Origin: Planctomycetaceae bacterium
GTDB lineage: Bacteria > Planctomycetota > Planctomycetia > Pirellulales > UBA1268
Length of the DNA stretch: 6,400 nt
Assembly: GCA_002694955.1 (NCBI GenBank)
Contig: NZNR01000095.1
Location: forward strand, 2,635-9,034
Direction: 5' to 3'
How positions within the stretch are numbered: the stretch's first letter is position 1; every line of letters begins with the position of its first letter. This document shows positions 1-6,400 of this stretch, one piece after another. The position numbers were made by a program, and so were the translations under genes. Below the pieces are notes generated by a model. The model did no database searches. It saw only the letters and a program-made list of their open reading frames with translations, and was not told where the DNA came from.

Positions 1-297
1 ACCCATGTTCCCCGGATGCTCACCTACGCCGAAAAGCACCTAGGAAACATTGCAAACGCGGGCTTTGGTCATTGGCACTACGCCCACTACTATTACGCTC
101 AGGTGATGTATCGCGAAGGCGGCAAAAAGTGGTCTGACTATCGCCGACAAATCGAAAAACGCTTAGTTGCAGAGGCAACCAAAGATCGTGCTGGAGTTTT
201 CTGGCAGCAAGGCTACATAGGTCCCGTCTACACAACTGCAACAAATCTCACCATCCTTCAGTTGAACAATGGCATGCTACCAATCTACCAGCGTTAA
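1..297 (+). CDS. Prenyltransferase/squalene-oxidase-repeat (alpha/alpha-toroid) protein, C-terminal fragment
   Basis: This is the 3' end of a gene that begins before the window. The frame is open from base 1 and ends at TAA 295-297, giving 98 visible codons. An internal ATG at 16 should not be taken as the start. The fragment has the look of the last helical repeats of an alpha/alpha-toroid protein of the squalene cyclase/prenyltransferase type: an aromatic helix (GHWHYAHYYYAQVMYREGG), a W..Y...I...L helix, a Gly-x-Phe-Trp turn, and a final helix GPVYTTATNLTILQL. It ends in LPIYQR, close to the C-terminal ending I associate with planctomycete toroid-repeat proteins. The catalytic or ligand-binding part is outside the window, so no reaction can be assigned. 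Many such proteins in this phylum are probably not terpene cyclases. It lies 162 bp upstream of the MoxR gene on the same strand and could be co-transcribed with it. Confidence is good for the fold and low for any function. Confidence 0.72.
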   Translation, partial: THVPRMLTYAEKHLGNIANAGFGHWHYAHYYYAQVMYREGGKKWSDYRRQIEKRLVAEATKDRAGVFWQQGYIGPVYTTATNLTILQLNNGMLPIYQR

Positions 298-344
298 TGG
301 GCTCCTAGCGGAAACAGTTCATTCCCAACGCATATGACACGCTC

Positions 345-376
345 TTACAGTTGGTTGCACTTGCAGTTGGTTGCAC
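345..376. repeat. Two-copy 16-bp tandem repeat in the intergenic gap
   Basis: The units ttacagttggttgcac (345-360) and ttgcagttggttgcac (361-376) are adjacent and differ at one base. The base after each unit is also T. The repeat lies between the toroid gene and the MoxR gene, 84 bp before the MoxR start. It may be a slippage duplication or a paired protein-binding site; the sequence alone does not decide. Confidence 0.8.
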
Positions 377-396
377 TGGGCCAAAGCAGGTATCAT
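367..396 (+). promoter_or_regulatory. Weak candidate sigma70-like promoter for the MoxR operon
   Basis: A TTGGTT hexamer (367-372) is followed after 18 bp by TATCAT (391-396), about 63 bp before the MoxR ATG. Both boxes match consensus only partly, and the -35 element sits inside the second copy of the 16-bp repeat. The gap is the only intergenic space longer than 60 bp in the window, so it is the most likely place for a promoter. Planctomycete promoters are poorly defined, so this is a guess from position and partial match. Confidence 0.22.
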
Positions 397-449
397 CTAG
401 CAACCGTTTGTTCAATTCCGACACAGCCGCAAACCTCAAAAATGTTTCT

Positions 450-453
450 GGAG
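450..453 (+). promoter_or_regulatory. Shine-Dalgarno site of the MoxR gene
   Basis: GGAG lies 6 nt before the ATG at 460. Together with the in-frame TGA at 457-459, which rules out any upstream start in this frame, it fixes the MoxR start. It is the clearest ribosome binding site in the window. Confidence 0.65.
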
Positions 454-459
454 CAGTGA

Positions 460-1506
460 ATGCAGCCCGAACCTCAACTCTCGCCAACAACTGACAGACT
501 ACACAAGGCTCATGAAAAGATTGTTGAGCAACTTTCCAGGGTCATTGTCGGCCAACAGCAGGTAATTGACGAACTACTTATCTGCCTTTTTTCTCAGGGG
601 CACTGTCTACTGGAGGGGGTTCCGGGGCTCGCAAAAACATTACTCATAAGCACACTTTCGAGAAGCCTCGATCTCGCCTTTAGCAGAATTCAATTTACAC
701 CTGACCTCATGCCGGCGGACATCATCGGAACAGAGGTCCTTGAAGAAGACCGAAGCAGTGGAAGCCGAAACCTGCGTTTCATCGAAGGACCGTTGTTCTC
801 AAATGTTGTCCTGGCTGATGAGATCAACAGGACACCCCCAAAAACACAGTCTGCGTTGCTTGAGGCAATGCAAGAACGACAGGTCAGCGTAGGCCGCACG
901 CAACATCAACTGTCGGATCCTTTTTTTGTTCTCGCAACACAAAACCCTATTGAGCAAGAAGGCACCTACCCACTTCCAGAGGCGCAGCAGGATCGGTTTA
1001 TGTTCAAGGTTTTTGTTCAGTACCCATCATTTTCTGAAGAATTTGAGATTGCTCAGCGAACAACTGGAACAACTACGGCTGACGTTGAACCAATACTGAC
1101 GGCAGCGGAAATTATTGCGCTTCAAAAAAGCGTTCGAGAGGTTCCCCTCAGTGACCATATAGCGCGGTATGTAATTGCGATCGTCCGGCAAACACGTGTC
1201 GGCGGCGATGGTGTTCCAGACTTTGTTTCTGATCAACTTTCTTGGGGCGCTGGCCCTCGTGCAGTGCAATATTTAATCCTTGGCTGTAAGGCAAGAGCCC
1301 TCCTTCAAGGGAGATCTCATGTAACCATCGATGACGTTCAGGCTCTCGCTGCACCGGTACTTCGACACCGAATCGTTGTTGGCTTTGCTGCTGAGAGTGA
1401 GGGTGTTACCGCAGACTCAATTATCAGGCAAATTATCGAGACAACCCCCACACACGAGGATGAACTCACGCGTGACCCCCGCTTCCAAACAATATTTGCC
1501 TCCTGA
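460..1506 (+). CDS. MoxR-family AAA+ ATPase
   Basis: A 348-residue cytoplasmic ATPase of the MoxR branch of AAA+ proteins, a normal length for the family. All expected motifs are present: Walker A GVPGLAKT (53-60), Walker B VVLADEIN (116-123, acidic pair D120-E121), sensor 1 ATQNP (N162), the family block [14 protein letters not shown] (167-180) with R179 as likely arginine finger, and sensor 2 GAGPRA (R267) in the C-terminal lid domain. The protein should therefore bind and hydrolyse ATP, probably as a ring-shaped oligomer. Family members are thought to remodel or activate VWA/MIDAS partner proteins, and three such partners follow directly here. The start at 460 is supported by a GGAG site and by a TGA codon immediately before it. 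The 3' end overlaps the DUF58 gene by 47 nt. The family call is near certain; the specific substrate is unknown. Confidence 0.96.
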   Translation: MQPEPQLSPTTDRLHKAHEKIVEQLSRVIVGQQQVIDELLICLFSQGHCLLEGVPGLAKTLLISTLSRSLDLAFSRIQFTPDLMPADIIGTEVLEEDRSSGSRNLRFIEGPLFSNVVLADEINRTPPKTQSALLEAMQERQVSVGRTQHQLSDPFFVLATQNPIEQEGTYPLPEAQQDRFMFKVFVQYPSFSEEFEIAQRTTGTTTADVEPILTAAEIIALQKSVREVPLSDHIARYVIAIVRQTRVGGDGVPDFVSDQLSWGAGPRAVQYLILGCKARALLQGRSHVTIDDVQALAAPVLRHRIVVGFAAESEGVTADSIIRQIIETTPTHEDELTRDPRFQTIFAS

Positions 1507-2395
1507 GGTACTCGCTCGTATTGGGCGACTTGACTTGAGAGCTAAGGCCGTTGTCGAAGGAGTTCTCACTGGGATGCACAAAAGCCCCTATAAGGGAAAC
1601 TCTGTCGAGTTTCTGCAGCACCGTGAATACACACGAGGAGACGACCTGAGACGCGTTGACTGGAAAGTCTGGGGACGGCAAGACAGGTTTTACGTAAAGG
1701 AATACGAGAATGAAACTAATCTTCGGCTGTTTCTTCTTGTTGATGGCTCGGCAAGTATGGACTACATCCCTCCCCGTTTCGAAAAGTCTCCTGGGCTAAC
1801 AAAGTATGACTATGCAGCCACGCTAGCAGCCAGCCTCGCCTGGCTAGGACTTTCCCAAGGTGATGCCGTTGGTGCTTCCATTTTTGATGAAAAAATTCGG
1901 ACCAATGTTCCTGCTAGAACAAGTCGTTCCCATCTCAACAGCCTTATTGCCGGTTTCGAAAAGCCTCGGCAGGAACACCCCTCCGATTTTCACGCTGTTC
2001 TGCGAAACCTTGCTGAGACCTTACCACGTCGTGGACTAGTAATCATTTTCTCAGACTTATTCGGCGACAGGGATGCACTCTGCAAAGGACTGCAGGTTCT
2101 GAGGCAGAGAGGACACGATGTTGCTATCTACCACATACTCGACGATGACGAAATCGACTTTCCTTTCGATGGCCCAACTCGCTTTGAAGGGCTTGAGATG
2201 GGCGGGGAAATCAGTTGCAATCCACGTGCTTTACGAAATGGATACATTCAAGCGATGGAAAAATTTCTTGCAGAGGTGCGAAATCGGTCAGCTACCTCCC
2301 AATGTGACTACCAACTCGCAAGAACAAGTCAGGCTGTTGATAAAACCCTTGTCAAATTCTTGTCTCGACGCTCCAGAGTACGCAGCGGATCATAA
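1460..2395 (+). CDS. DUF58 domain protein with VWA-like MIDAS fold
   Basis: A 311-residue protein with no evident signal peptide or membrane segment, so probably cytoplasmic. The N-terminal block [18 protein letters not shown] (12-29), then SPYKG and [23 protein letters not shown] (to about 73), is the DUF58 signature. A VWA-like domain follows with MIDAS motif DGSAS (D95, S97, S99), a Ser-Asp pair (S175-D176) where many VWA domains have threonine, and SDLFGD (D199). It ends with the family-typical [15 protein letters not shown] segment. The start at 1460 was chosen because the conserved YLPPEV block must be included; a more upstream ATG (1331) would add 43 unrelated residues overlapping MoxR. 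GAGG touches the ATG with no spacer, so GTG 1472 (four codons later) is also possible. DUF58 genes commonly sit beside MoxR genes and are inferred to be partners of the ATPase. The biochemical function is not established. Confidence 0.93.
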   Translation: MNSRVTPASKQYLPPEVLARIGRLDLRAKAVVEGVLTGMHKSPYKGNSVEFLQHREYTRGDDLRRVDWKVWGRQDRFYVKEYENETNLRLFLLVDGSASMDYIPPRFEKSPGLTKYDYAATLAASLAWLGLSQGDAVGASIFDEKIRTNVPARTSRSHLNSLIAGFEKPRQEHPSDFHAVLRNLAETLPRRGLVIIFSDLFGDRDALCKGLQVLRQRGHDVAIYHILDDDEIDFPFDGPTRFEGLEMGGEISCNPRALRNGYIQAMEKFLAEVRNRSATSQCDYQLARTSQAVDKTLVKFLSRRSRVRSGS

Positions 2396-2446
2396 ACGGA
2401 ACTGGCTCATTTCCTCGATTCTCCACAGTGAAAAAAAGTCATAACA

Positions 2447-4744
2447 ATGCCAACATTTGACTTCATGACGTTACTGTGGTGGGGGCTACCACTTGCGGCA
2501 GCACCAGTCATCATTCATCTTATCAATCTGTTGCGACATCGAGTTGTTCGGTGGCCAGCAATGGAGTTCCTTCTTGCGAGTCAACGAAAGTATCGCACGC
2601 GTATTCTTTTGAAGCAGCTTCTCCTTCTCTTGCTGCGAATTCTGGCAATCGTGGGCCTGGTCCTGCTATTTGCACAACCTCGCTGGAATAGAAATCTTGG
2701 CGGTGTACTTGGGGGAAACCGAGCACGACACGTCGTCCTGCTCGACGACAGCTACTCCATGGGTGAAGTGTTCCAAGTTGGTGGCTCGTCTGACCTGCCT
2801 ACAACAACCGCAATGAGCCGTGGACGCAAAATGTTGGAACGGTTGCTCGAAGACCTCGCAGCAACACCTGGCCAACAGGCCTTCTTCCTTGGTCGTCTTT
2901 CCAAGCTTCAGCGGATTTTCACTCGCGACTCGAATGAATCCCCTGAGACATCTGCTGACAGGCAACTTTTTGATATCTATGCCGAAGCGATTACACCGCA
3001 AAACCTCGACTCTGTACGTACCACCGTTCAAAAGATTCGTACGTCCGCAACAGCCTTAGAAATAGCTCCTGGCATTCGAAATATTGCACCACTTTTCTCA
3101 GGAGATGACGGGTCTGGTGTTCTCTGGCTCATAACTGACTTGCGAAGCAATGACTGGCGTGCTTCTGAAAACATTGCAAACATCTTGAAACCACTGGCTG
3201 ACATGGGAATCGAGATTCATATTGTTGATACAGCCTCAGCGGAATCTGATACCGAATATTTGCAAACTCTGCCACGATCAAACCTTACTGTTGAGCGGAT
3301 TGAAATGAGCGGCGGCACACCTGTTTCGAACGTGCTCCTCCCATGGGAAGTCACTGTTCGCAACTATTCGTCATCACCCTCGCAACAAGTGTCTCTTTCT
3401 ATCAGAGAAGACCAGCTTGAACGACCGGGAATACAAATAGATTCAATTCTGCCGGGTGCCACTGCTACCGTTCGATTTGAGTCTCGCTTCCAGACCACGG
3501 GCAGTCATACCGTTGAGGTAGAATTGCCAGTAGACCGCTTGCCGCTCGATAACCGCCGCACCGCCGCTGTTGAAGTGGTCGATGATGCTGAAGTTCTTCT
3601 CATCACAACAAGTAATCAGAAAAAAAATGAGGATGATGCCTTTTATCTCGCAACAGCACTGAACCCGGGGGCAAGTGCTGCAACTGGCCTACGGCCACGT
3701 ATAGAAGAACCACGTGCTCTCACAACACTCGAACTGAATCGTTTTGATTCCATATGGCTTCTCGATGTGCCGCGTCTTGATGCGAGGGCAGTCAGACCAC
3801 TGGAAGCCTACGCGAGAAACGGCGGCGGCGTGGTTTTCTTTGTTGGCCCGAAGACAGACTTCAAAGCAACAAATGAGTTGCTTTTTCGAAATGGCGAAGG
3901 CGTTTTCCCTGTTCCTTTAGCTGGCGCCGTAGATCTTCTGAAGGATCAGAAAAACCCAAATGCACCTGACATCATTGCCGAAGAGCACCCTGCCGTTGCC
4001 ATTCTCAGTGGCCGCCGCAATCCTTTTCTCGATGCTGTTGGTGTTGATCGCTACATGGCTGTTGATCGTTTGTTCCAAGCCCCCAAAGGCACTGGTCTCC
4101 GCCGACTTTTATCTCTCAGAAACAAAGCATTTTTTGCCGTCGAAAAGCCCTTCGGTGAGGGCATGGGCGTCGCATTTCTCTCAACGGCTGCACCCACATG
4201 GAATAATTGGGCAAGAAACAACCCAAGCTGGGTTGTTGTCATGCTCGAGCTTGAAAGGCATCTTGCCAGACTTCGACGAGAACACACCACAATTTTTGTT
4301 GGACAGCCAATCGCAATCAAGCTTCAGCAAGGCATTGATCAAGTCGATGTTAATTTCATTCTTCCGCCTGATGAGCGTATCATGCAGGAAGTTGCATCCA
4401 TAAATCAGAACGGCAATCTCGAAGCTGTCATGAAAGACACGTTCGATCCAGGCACATACAAGGCCCGCTGGCAAACTGTATCCGGAGAACAACGAGAACT
4501 GGTAAAAGCCGTCAACATCAACCCGATTGAAGGGAATTTGGAACGAGTTTCAACCTCTGAACTACCTAATGCCCTCCCGGGCATTCCATTTTCATACGAT
4601 AGGGCTAACGATATTGAGCCTCGTAATGATGATCGTGGAGGTACGTCTCTCATCCGACCCCTTCTTCTCATTTTATTCCTTGTCTTTGCCTGCGAGCAAG
4701 TACTCGGCTACGCCGTGAGCTACCACAGAACAAGCAAAGGATAA
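2447..4744 (+). CDS. BatA-like membrane protein: N-terminal BatA domain, VWA, Ig-like and GATase1-like domains
   Basis: A 765-residue membrane protein. Residues 8-28 and about 53-77 form two hydrophobic helices of the BatA (aerotolerance regulator N-terminal) type, including PLAAAPVIIHLINL and the WPAMEFL segment. A VWA domain follows with MIDAS motif DDSYS (D100, S102, S104), a candidate metal-site threonine T202, and ITD (D231). About 279-375 looks like an Ig/CARDB-type beta domain. About 382-520 resembles a GATase1-like Rossmann fold (AEVLLITT, then GGGVVFFVGP at 459-468). A last helix spans 738-757. The Arg/Lys-rich loop between the first two helices and the basic tail suggest by the positive-inside rule that residues 80-735 are periplasmic. 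An in-frame TGA at 2429 leaves ATG 2447 as the only good start, although no Shine-Dalgarno site is evident, only an A-rich tract. It follows the DUF58 stop by 51 nt. Its only cysteine is C749, in the last helix. Domain limits are approximate. Confidence 0.9.
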   Translation: MPTFDFMTLLWWGLPLAAAPVIIHLINLLRHRVVRWPAMEFLLASQRKYRTRILLKQLLLLLLRILAIVGLVLLFAQPRWNRNLGGVLGGNRARHVVLLDDSYSMGEVFQVGGSSDLPTTTAMSRGRKMLERLLEDLAATPGQQAFFLGRLSKLQRIFTRDSNESPETSADRQLFDIYAEAITPQNLDSVRTTVQKIRTSATALEIAPGIRNIAPLFSGDDGSGVLWLITDLRSNDWRASENIANILKPLADMGIEIHIVDTASAESDTEYLQTLPRSNLTVERIEMSGGTPVSNVLLPWEVTVRNYSSSPSQQVSLSIREDQLERPGIQIDSILPGATATVRFESRFQTTGSHTVEVELPVDRLPLDNRRTAAVEVVDDAEVLLITTSNQKKNEDDAFYLATALNPGASAATGLRPRIEEPRALTTLELNRFDSIWLLDVPRLDARAVRPLEAYARNGGGVVFFVGPKTDFKATNELLFRNGEGVFPVPLAGAVDLLKDQKNPNAPDIIAEEHPAVAILSGRRNPFLDAVGVDRYMAVDRLFQAPKGTGLRRLLSLRNKAFFAVEKPFGEGMGVAFLSTAAPTWNNWARNNPSWVVVMLELERHLARLRREHTTIFVGQPIAIKLQQGIDQVDVNFILPPDERIMQEVASINQNGNLEAVMKDTFDPGTYKARWQTVSGEQRELVKAVNINPIEGNLERVSTSELPNALPGIPFSYDRANDIEPRNDDRGGTSLIRPLLLILFLVFACEQVLGYAVSYHRTSKG
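4736..4741 (+). promoter_or_regulatory. Candidate ribosome binding site favouring a TTG start at 4749
   Basis: AAAGGA overlaps the last codons of the BatA-like gene and lies 7 nt before TTG 4749, which is in frame with the following VWA gene. The ATG at 4770 has no purine-rich site at a usual distance. If this site is used, the protein gains seven N-terminal residues (MTFDQTI). The choice between the two starts is open. Confidence 0.4.
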
Positions 4745-4769
4745 ACCTTTGACTTTTGACCAAACGATA

Positions 4770-6400
4770 ATGCCTAACATTTCTGACACCATATCGCACA
4801 CTTTATTCTGCGTAACAGAGCATGTTGATTACCGTATTACGAGTGGCCTTCTTGATAGCTTTTCAGAATGGTGGCACATGCCCGCTTTTGTCGCATGTGC
4901 CACAACTATCGCAGCATTTGTATTGTGGATTTATCACCTAGATGCCGCCGAAACACCCCGCTGGAAAGGTGCGCCCCTCGCGCTGCTACGTGTTTCGGCA
5001 TGGATTGTCCTACTCCTCAGCCTACTCGACATAAGCCGGACAGCAGAGCATGAAATTACTTTCCCCTCCAGAGTAGCTTTGCTTGTTGACGGAAGTGCAA
5101 GTATGACGCTCGCTGCTCATGCTGAGCCCGTTGACGTGGCTTCAAATCAGACTGAAAGAGAGATCAGCCGGGCAAGAGTAGCGAAAAACATTCTTTTCGA
5201 CAGTCCTCTTGTCACGGCCCTTCGTAACACTCACGAAGTCTCGGTGTGGAGCTTTTCAACTGACTCTGAAAAAGTCGTCTTACTCCCTCAAGAGAAACAA
5301 CCAAATGAGAATTCCGTAAAACCGGATGATCCTCCGGAATGGAATGAAAAATTGCTTTCACAAGGCACGGAAACGCGACTTGGAGATGCTCTCCTGAATG
5401 TCATGCGGCGCGAGCCTGATGAATCGCTTGCTGGCATAATTCTCCTGACAGATGGTGGGAATAATGCAGGAGTGGACCCAATACAGGCGGCAGCTACGAT
5501 TGCTAATTCATCGACGGCTGTGCATGTTATAGGACTGGGTTCAGAGCGTTTGCCTGCGAATGTACGTGTAGCTGATCTCCTCGCTCCACCACGCATCTTC
5601 CCAGGTGACAGTTTTAGCATCACTGGTTACCTCCAAAGCCAGGGACTGGAAGGCGAGATCGCTCAAGTTGAACTCCTCGAAGCTGAGGTGGGAGCTACGA
5701 TCGATGCGTCTTCTACGAAACCGACTGGTCGTGTTATAGACACAACTGAAGTACGATTAGCGGCGGATGGTGAACTCTTAGCCGTGCGATTTGATCTGGA
5801 CGGCCTAGACAACCCCGGCAGCCGCGTGCTGGCGCTTCGTGTCATTCCTCCGAACAAAGACAGTCGCTCAGGAGATAATTTAGAAGCTGCAGACATCGAA
5901 GTTATTGATGGAGAAACGCAGGTATTACTTCTTTCTGGTGGACCGAGTCGTGAATACCGATTCTTGAGGAATGTGCTTCAGAGAGATCCGAGTTTTGCCG
6001 TCGACATTCTTTTGAATTCAGCACCACCAGGCATATCGCAAGATGCTCGCAAAGTTCTTGAAGACTTCCCAGAAAGCAGGGAAGCACTTGATGAATATGA
6101 TGTTATCGTTGCAATCGACTACGATTGGGAGCAACTGGACCCAGCATCGATTGCTCGACTTGAGCGTTGGGTGAGTGAAGACTCTGGTGGACTCTTCTTG
6201 GTCGCTGGCAATGTCTACATGGAACGCTGGCTTACCAACAGACGACTTGAGGCTATTAGAAATCTTCACCCTGTTGAACTTCGACGAGGTGAGCAACTCA
6301 TGCTCACGCCCCAACTCTCCGCAATTGATCCACTGCCACTTCGTTTCAGCCCTGATGGAAACAACAGCGAGTTTTTATGGCTTTCATCAAACTCTCTTGC
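4770..6400 (+). CDS. VWA-domain membrane protein with GATase1-like domain, 3' end beyond window
   Basis: An open frame with no stop to the window edge, 543 complete codons visible. Residues about 38-57 and 70-88 are membrane helices. A canonical VWA domain follows: [11 protein letters not shown] with MIDAS residues D107, S109, S111, then GTETRLGDAL (T202) and ILLTDGGNN (D228), ending near residue 270 (VHVIGLGSE). About 275-380 appears beta-rich and Ig-like. From about 384, TQVLLLSGGPSREYRFLRNVL starts a GATase1-like Rossmann fold, continuing through DYDVIVAIDYDWEQL and GGLFLVAGN. The domain order matches that of the BatA-like protein upstream, and the soluble part probably also faces the periplasm. 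No cysteine occurs after the first helix, so the GATase-like fold has no nucleophile in the visible part. The gene starts 25 nt after the previous stop and is probably in the same operon. Start at ATG 4770 is the default; TTG 4749 is a real alternative. Similar proteins in this phylum end with a C-terminal membrane helix, not visible here. Confidence 0.88.
   Translation, partial: MPNISDTISHTLFCVTEHVDYRITSGLLDSFSEWWHMPAFVACATTIAAFVLWIYHLDAAETPRWKGAPLALLRVSAWIVLLLSLLDISRTAEHEITFPSRVALLVDGSASMTLAAHAEPVDVASNQTEREISRARVAKNILFDSPLVTALRNTHEVSVWSFSTDSEKVVLLPQEKQPNENSVKPDDPPEWNEKLLSQGTETRLGDALLNVMRREPDESLAGIILLTDGGNNAGVDPIQAAATIANSSTAVHVIGLGSERLPANVRVADLLAPPRIFPGDSFSITGYLQSQGLEGEIAQVELLEAEVGATIDASSTKPTGRVIDTTEVRLAADGELLAVRFDLDGLDNPGSRVLALRVIPPNKDSRSGDNLEAADIEVIDGETQVLLLSGGPSREYRFLRNVLQRDPSFAVDILLNSAPPGISQDARKVLEDFPESREALDEYDVIVAIDYDWEQLDPASIARLERWVSEDSGGLFLVAGNVYMERWLTNRRLEAIRNLHPVELRRGEQLMLTPQLSAIDPLPLRFSPDGNNSEFLWLSSNSL

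Larger units (their letters stand above)
460..6400 (+). other. Predicted MoxR-VWA operon (four genes, incomplete at 3' end)
   Basis: The four genes are co-directional, with junctions of -47, +51 and +25 nt and no terminator-like hairpin with a T-run between them. The order is ATPase, soluble DUF58, membrane VWA, membrane VWA. This resembles the Bat operon plan (MoxR, DUF58, BatA, BatB), but with much longer membrane proteins bearing extra Ig-like and GATase1-like domains. Whether further members follow cannot be seen. Confidence 0.75.

Noticed and set aside
298..344. A possible terminator after the toroid gene
   Set aside because: Only a three-base stem (GCT/AGC) is visible near 301-309, without a T-run; nothing supports a rho-independent terminator.
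1331..1459. Upstream in-frame extension of the DUF58 gene from ATG 1331
   Set aside because: The 43 extra residues are encoded wholly within the MoxR lid-domain coding sequence, are Leu/Arg-rich and unlike the family N-terminus; the overlap would reach 176 nt.
460..1506. A CbbQ/NorQ or magnesium chelatase subunit I identity for the AAA+ protein
   Set aside because: The [14 protein letters not shown] block, length and direct DUF58/BatA neighbours fit the MoxR branch; no chelatase or Rubisco genes are near.
2118..2444. A 108-codon + strand open frame overlapping the end of the DUF58 gene
   Set aside because: It lies in another frame over the conserved DUF58 C-terminal segment, which reads correctly in its own frame up to 2395. 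There is no family-like sequence in the overlapping frame and no sign of a frameshift.
3620..3627. A run of eight A within the BatA-like gene, a possible slippage site
   Set aside because: The frame continues cleanly on both sides (Gln-Lys-Lys-Asn-Glu-Asp) and no alternative downstream product is apparent; homopolymers of this length are common.
3960..4403. A 147-codon + strand open frame with hydrophobic stretches inside the BatA-like gene
   Set aside because: It is an alternate-frame reading of a well-supported coding region; the apparent hydrophobic run is what frame-shifted codons of this composition give.
5288..6314. Several minus-strand open frames (61 to 111 codons) opposite the last gene
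   Set aside because: They are antisense shadows of the continuous + strand VWA gene, rich in Ser/Arg/Pro with no recognisable motifs.

Overview
The window looks like a stretch of a Planctomycetota chromosome. The evidence is gene order and protein architecture: the tail of an alpha/alpha-toroid (prenyltransferase/squalene-oxidase repeat) protein, then a MoxR-family AAA+ ATPase, a DUF58 protein, a long BatA-like membrane protein and a second long membrane VWA protein. Both long proteins appear to carry a GATase1-like domain. The phylum assignment is inferred from remembered family patterns, not from a database search. Base composition is moderate, near 50% GC by eye. All supported genes lie on the + strand.

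Layout: positions 1-297 hold the last 98 codons of the toroid protein. Positions 298-459 are a non-coding gap with a 16-bp tandem duplication and a weak candidate promoter. Positions 460-1506 encode the MoxR ATPase, with an in-frame stop directly before its ATG and a GGAG ribosome binding site. The DUF58 gene (1460-2395) starts inside the MoxR gene, overlapping it by 47 nt in another frame. After 51 nt comes the BatA-like gene (2447-4744). After 25 nt more comes a VWA-domain membrane protein starting at 4770 (or at an upstream TTG at 4749). It stays open to the window edge, so at least 543 codons are visible and the stop lies beyond 6400.

How they may work together: MoxR ATPases are generally encoded beside VWA-domain proteins and are thought to act as chaperone-like remodelers of metal-dependent (MIDAS) complexes. 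Here one ATPase is followed by three proteins that each carry a DxSxS MIDAS motif: one soluble (DUF58) and two membrane-anchored. By the positive-inside rule, the VWA and later domains of the membrane proteins should face the periplasm. A likely model is a cytoplasmic MoxR/DUF58 pair working on or with a membrane-anchored VWA pair. The resemblance is to the Bat (aerotolerance) operon, but the physiological role is not shown by the sequence.

The rest is ordinary: no RNA genes, mobile elements, CRISPR arrays or convincing terminators were seen, and nothing on the minus strand looks like a real gene.
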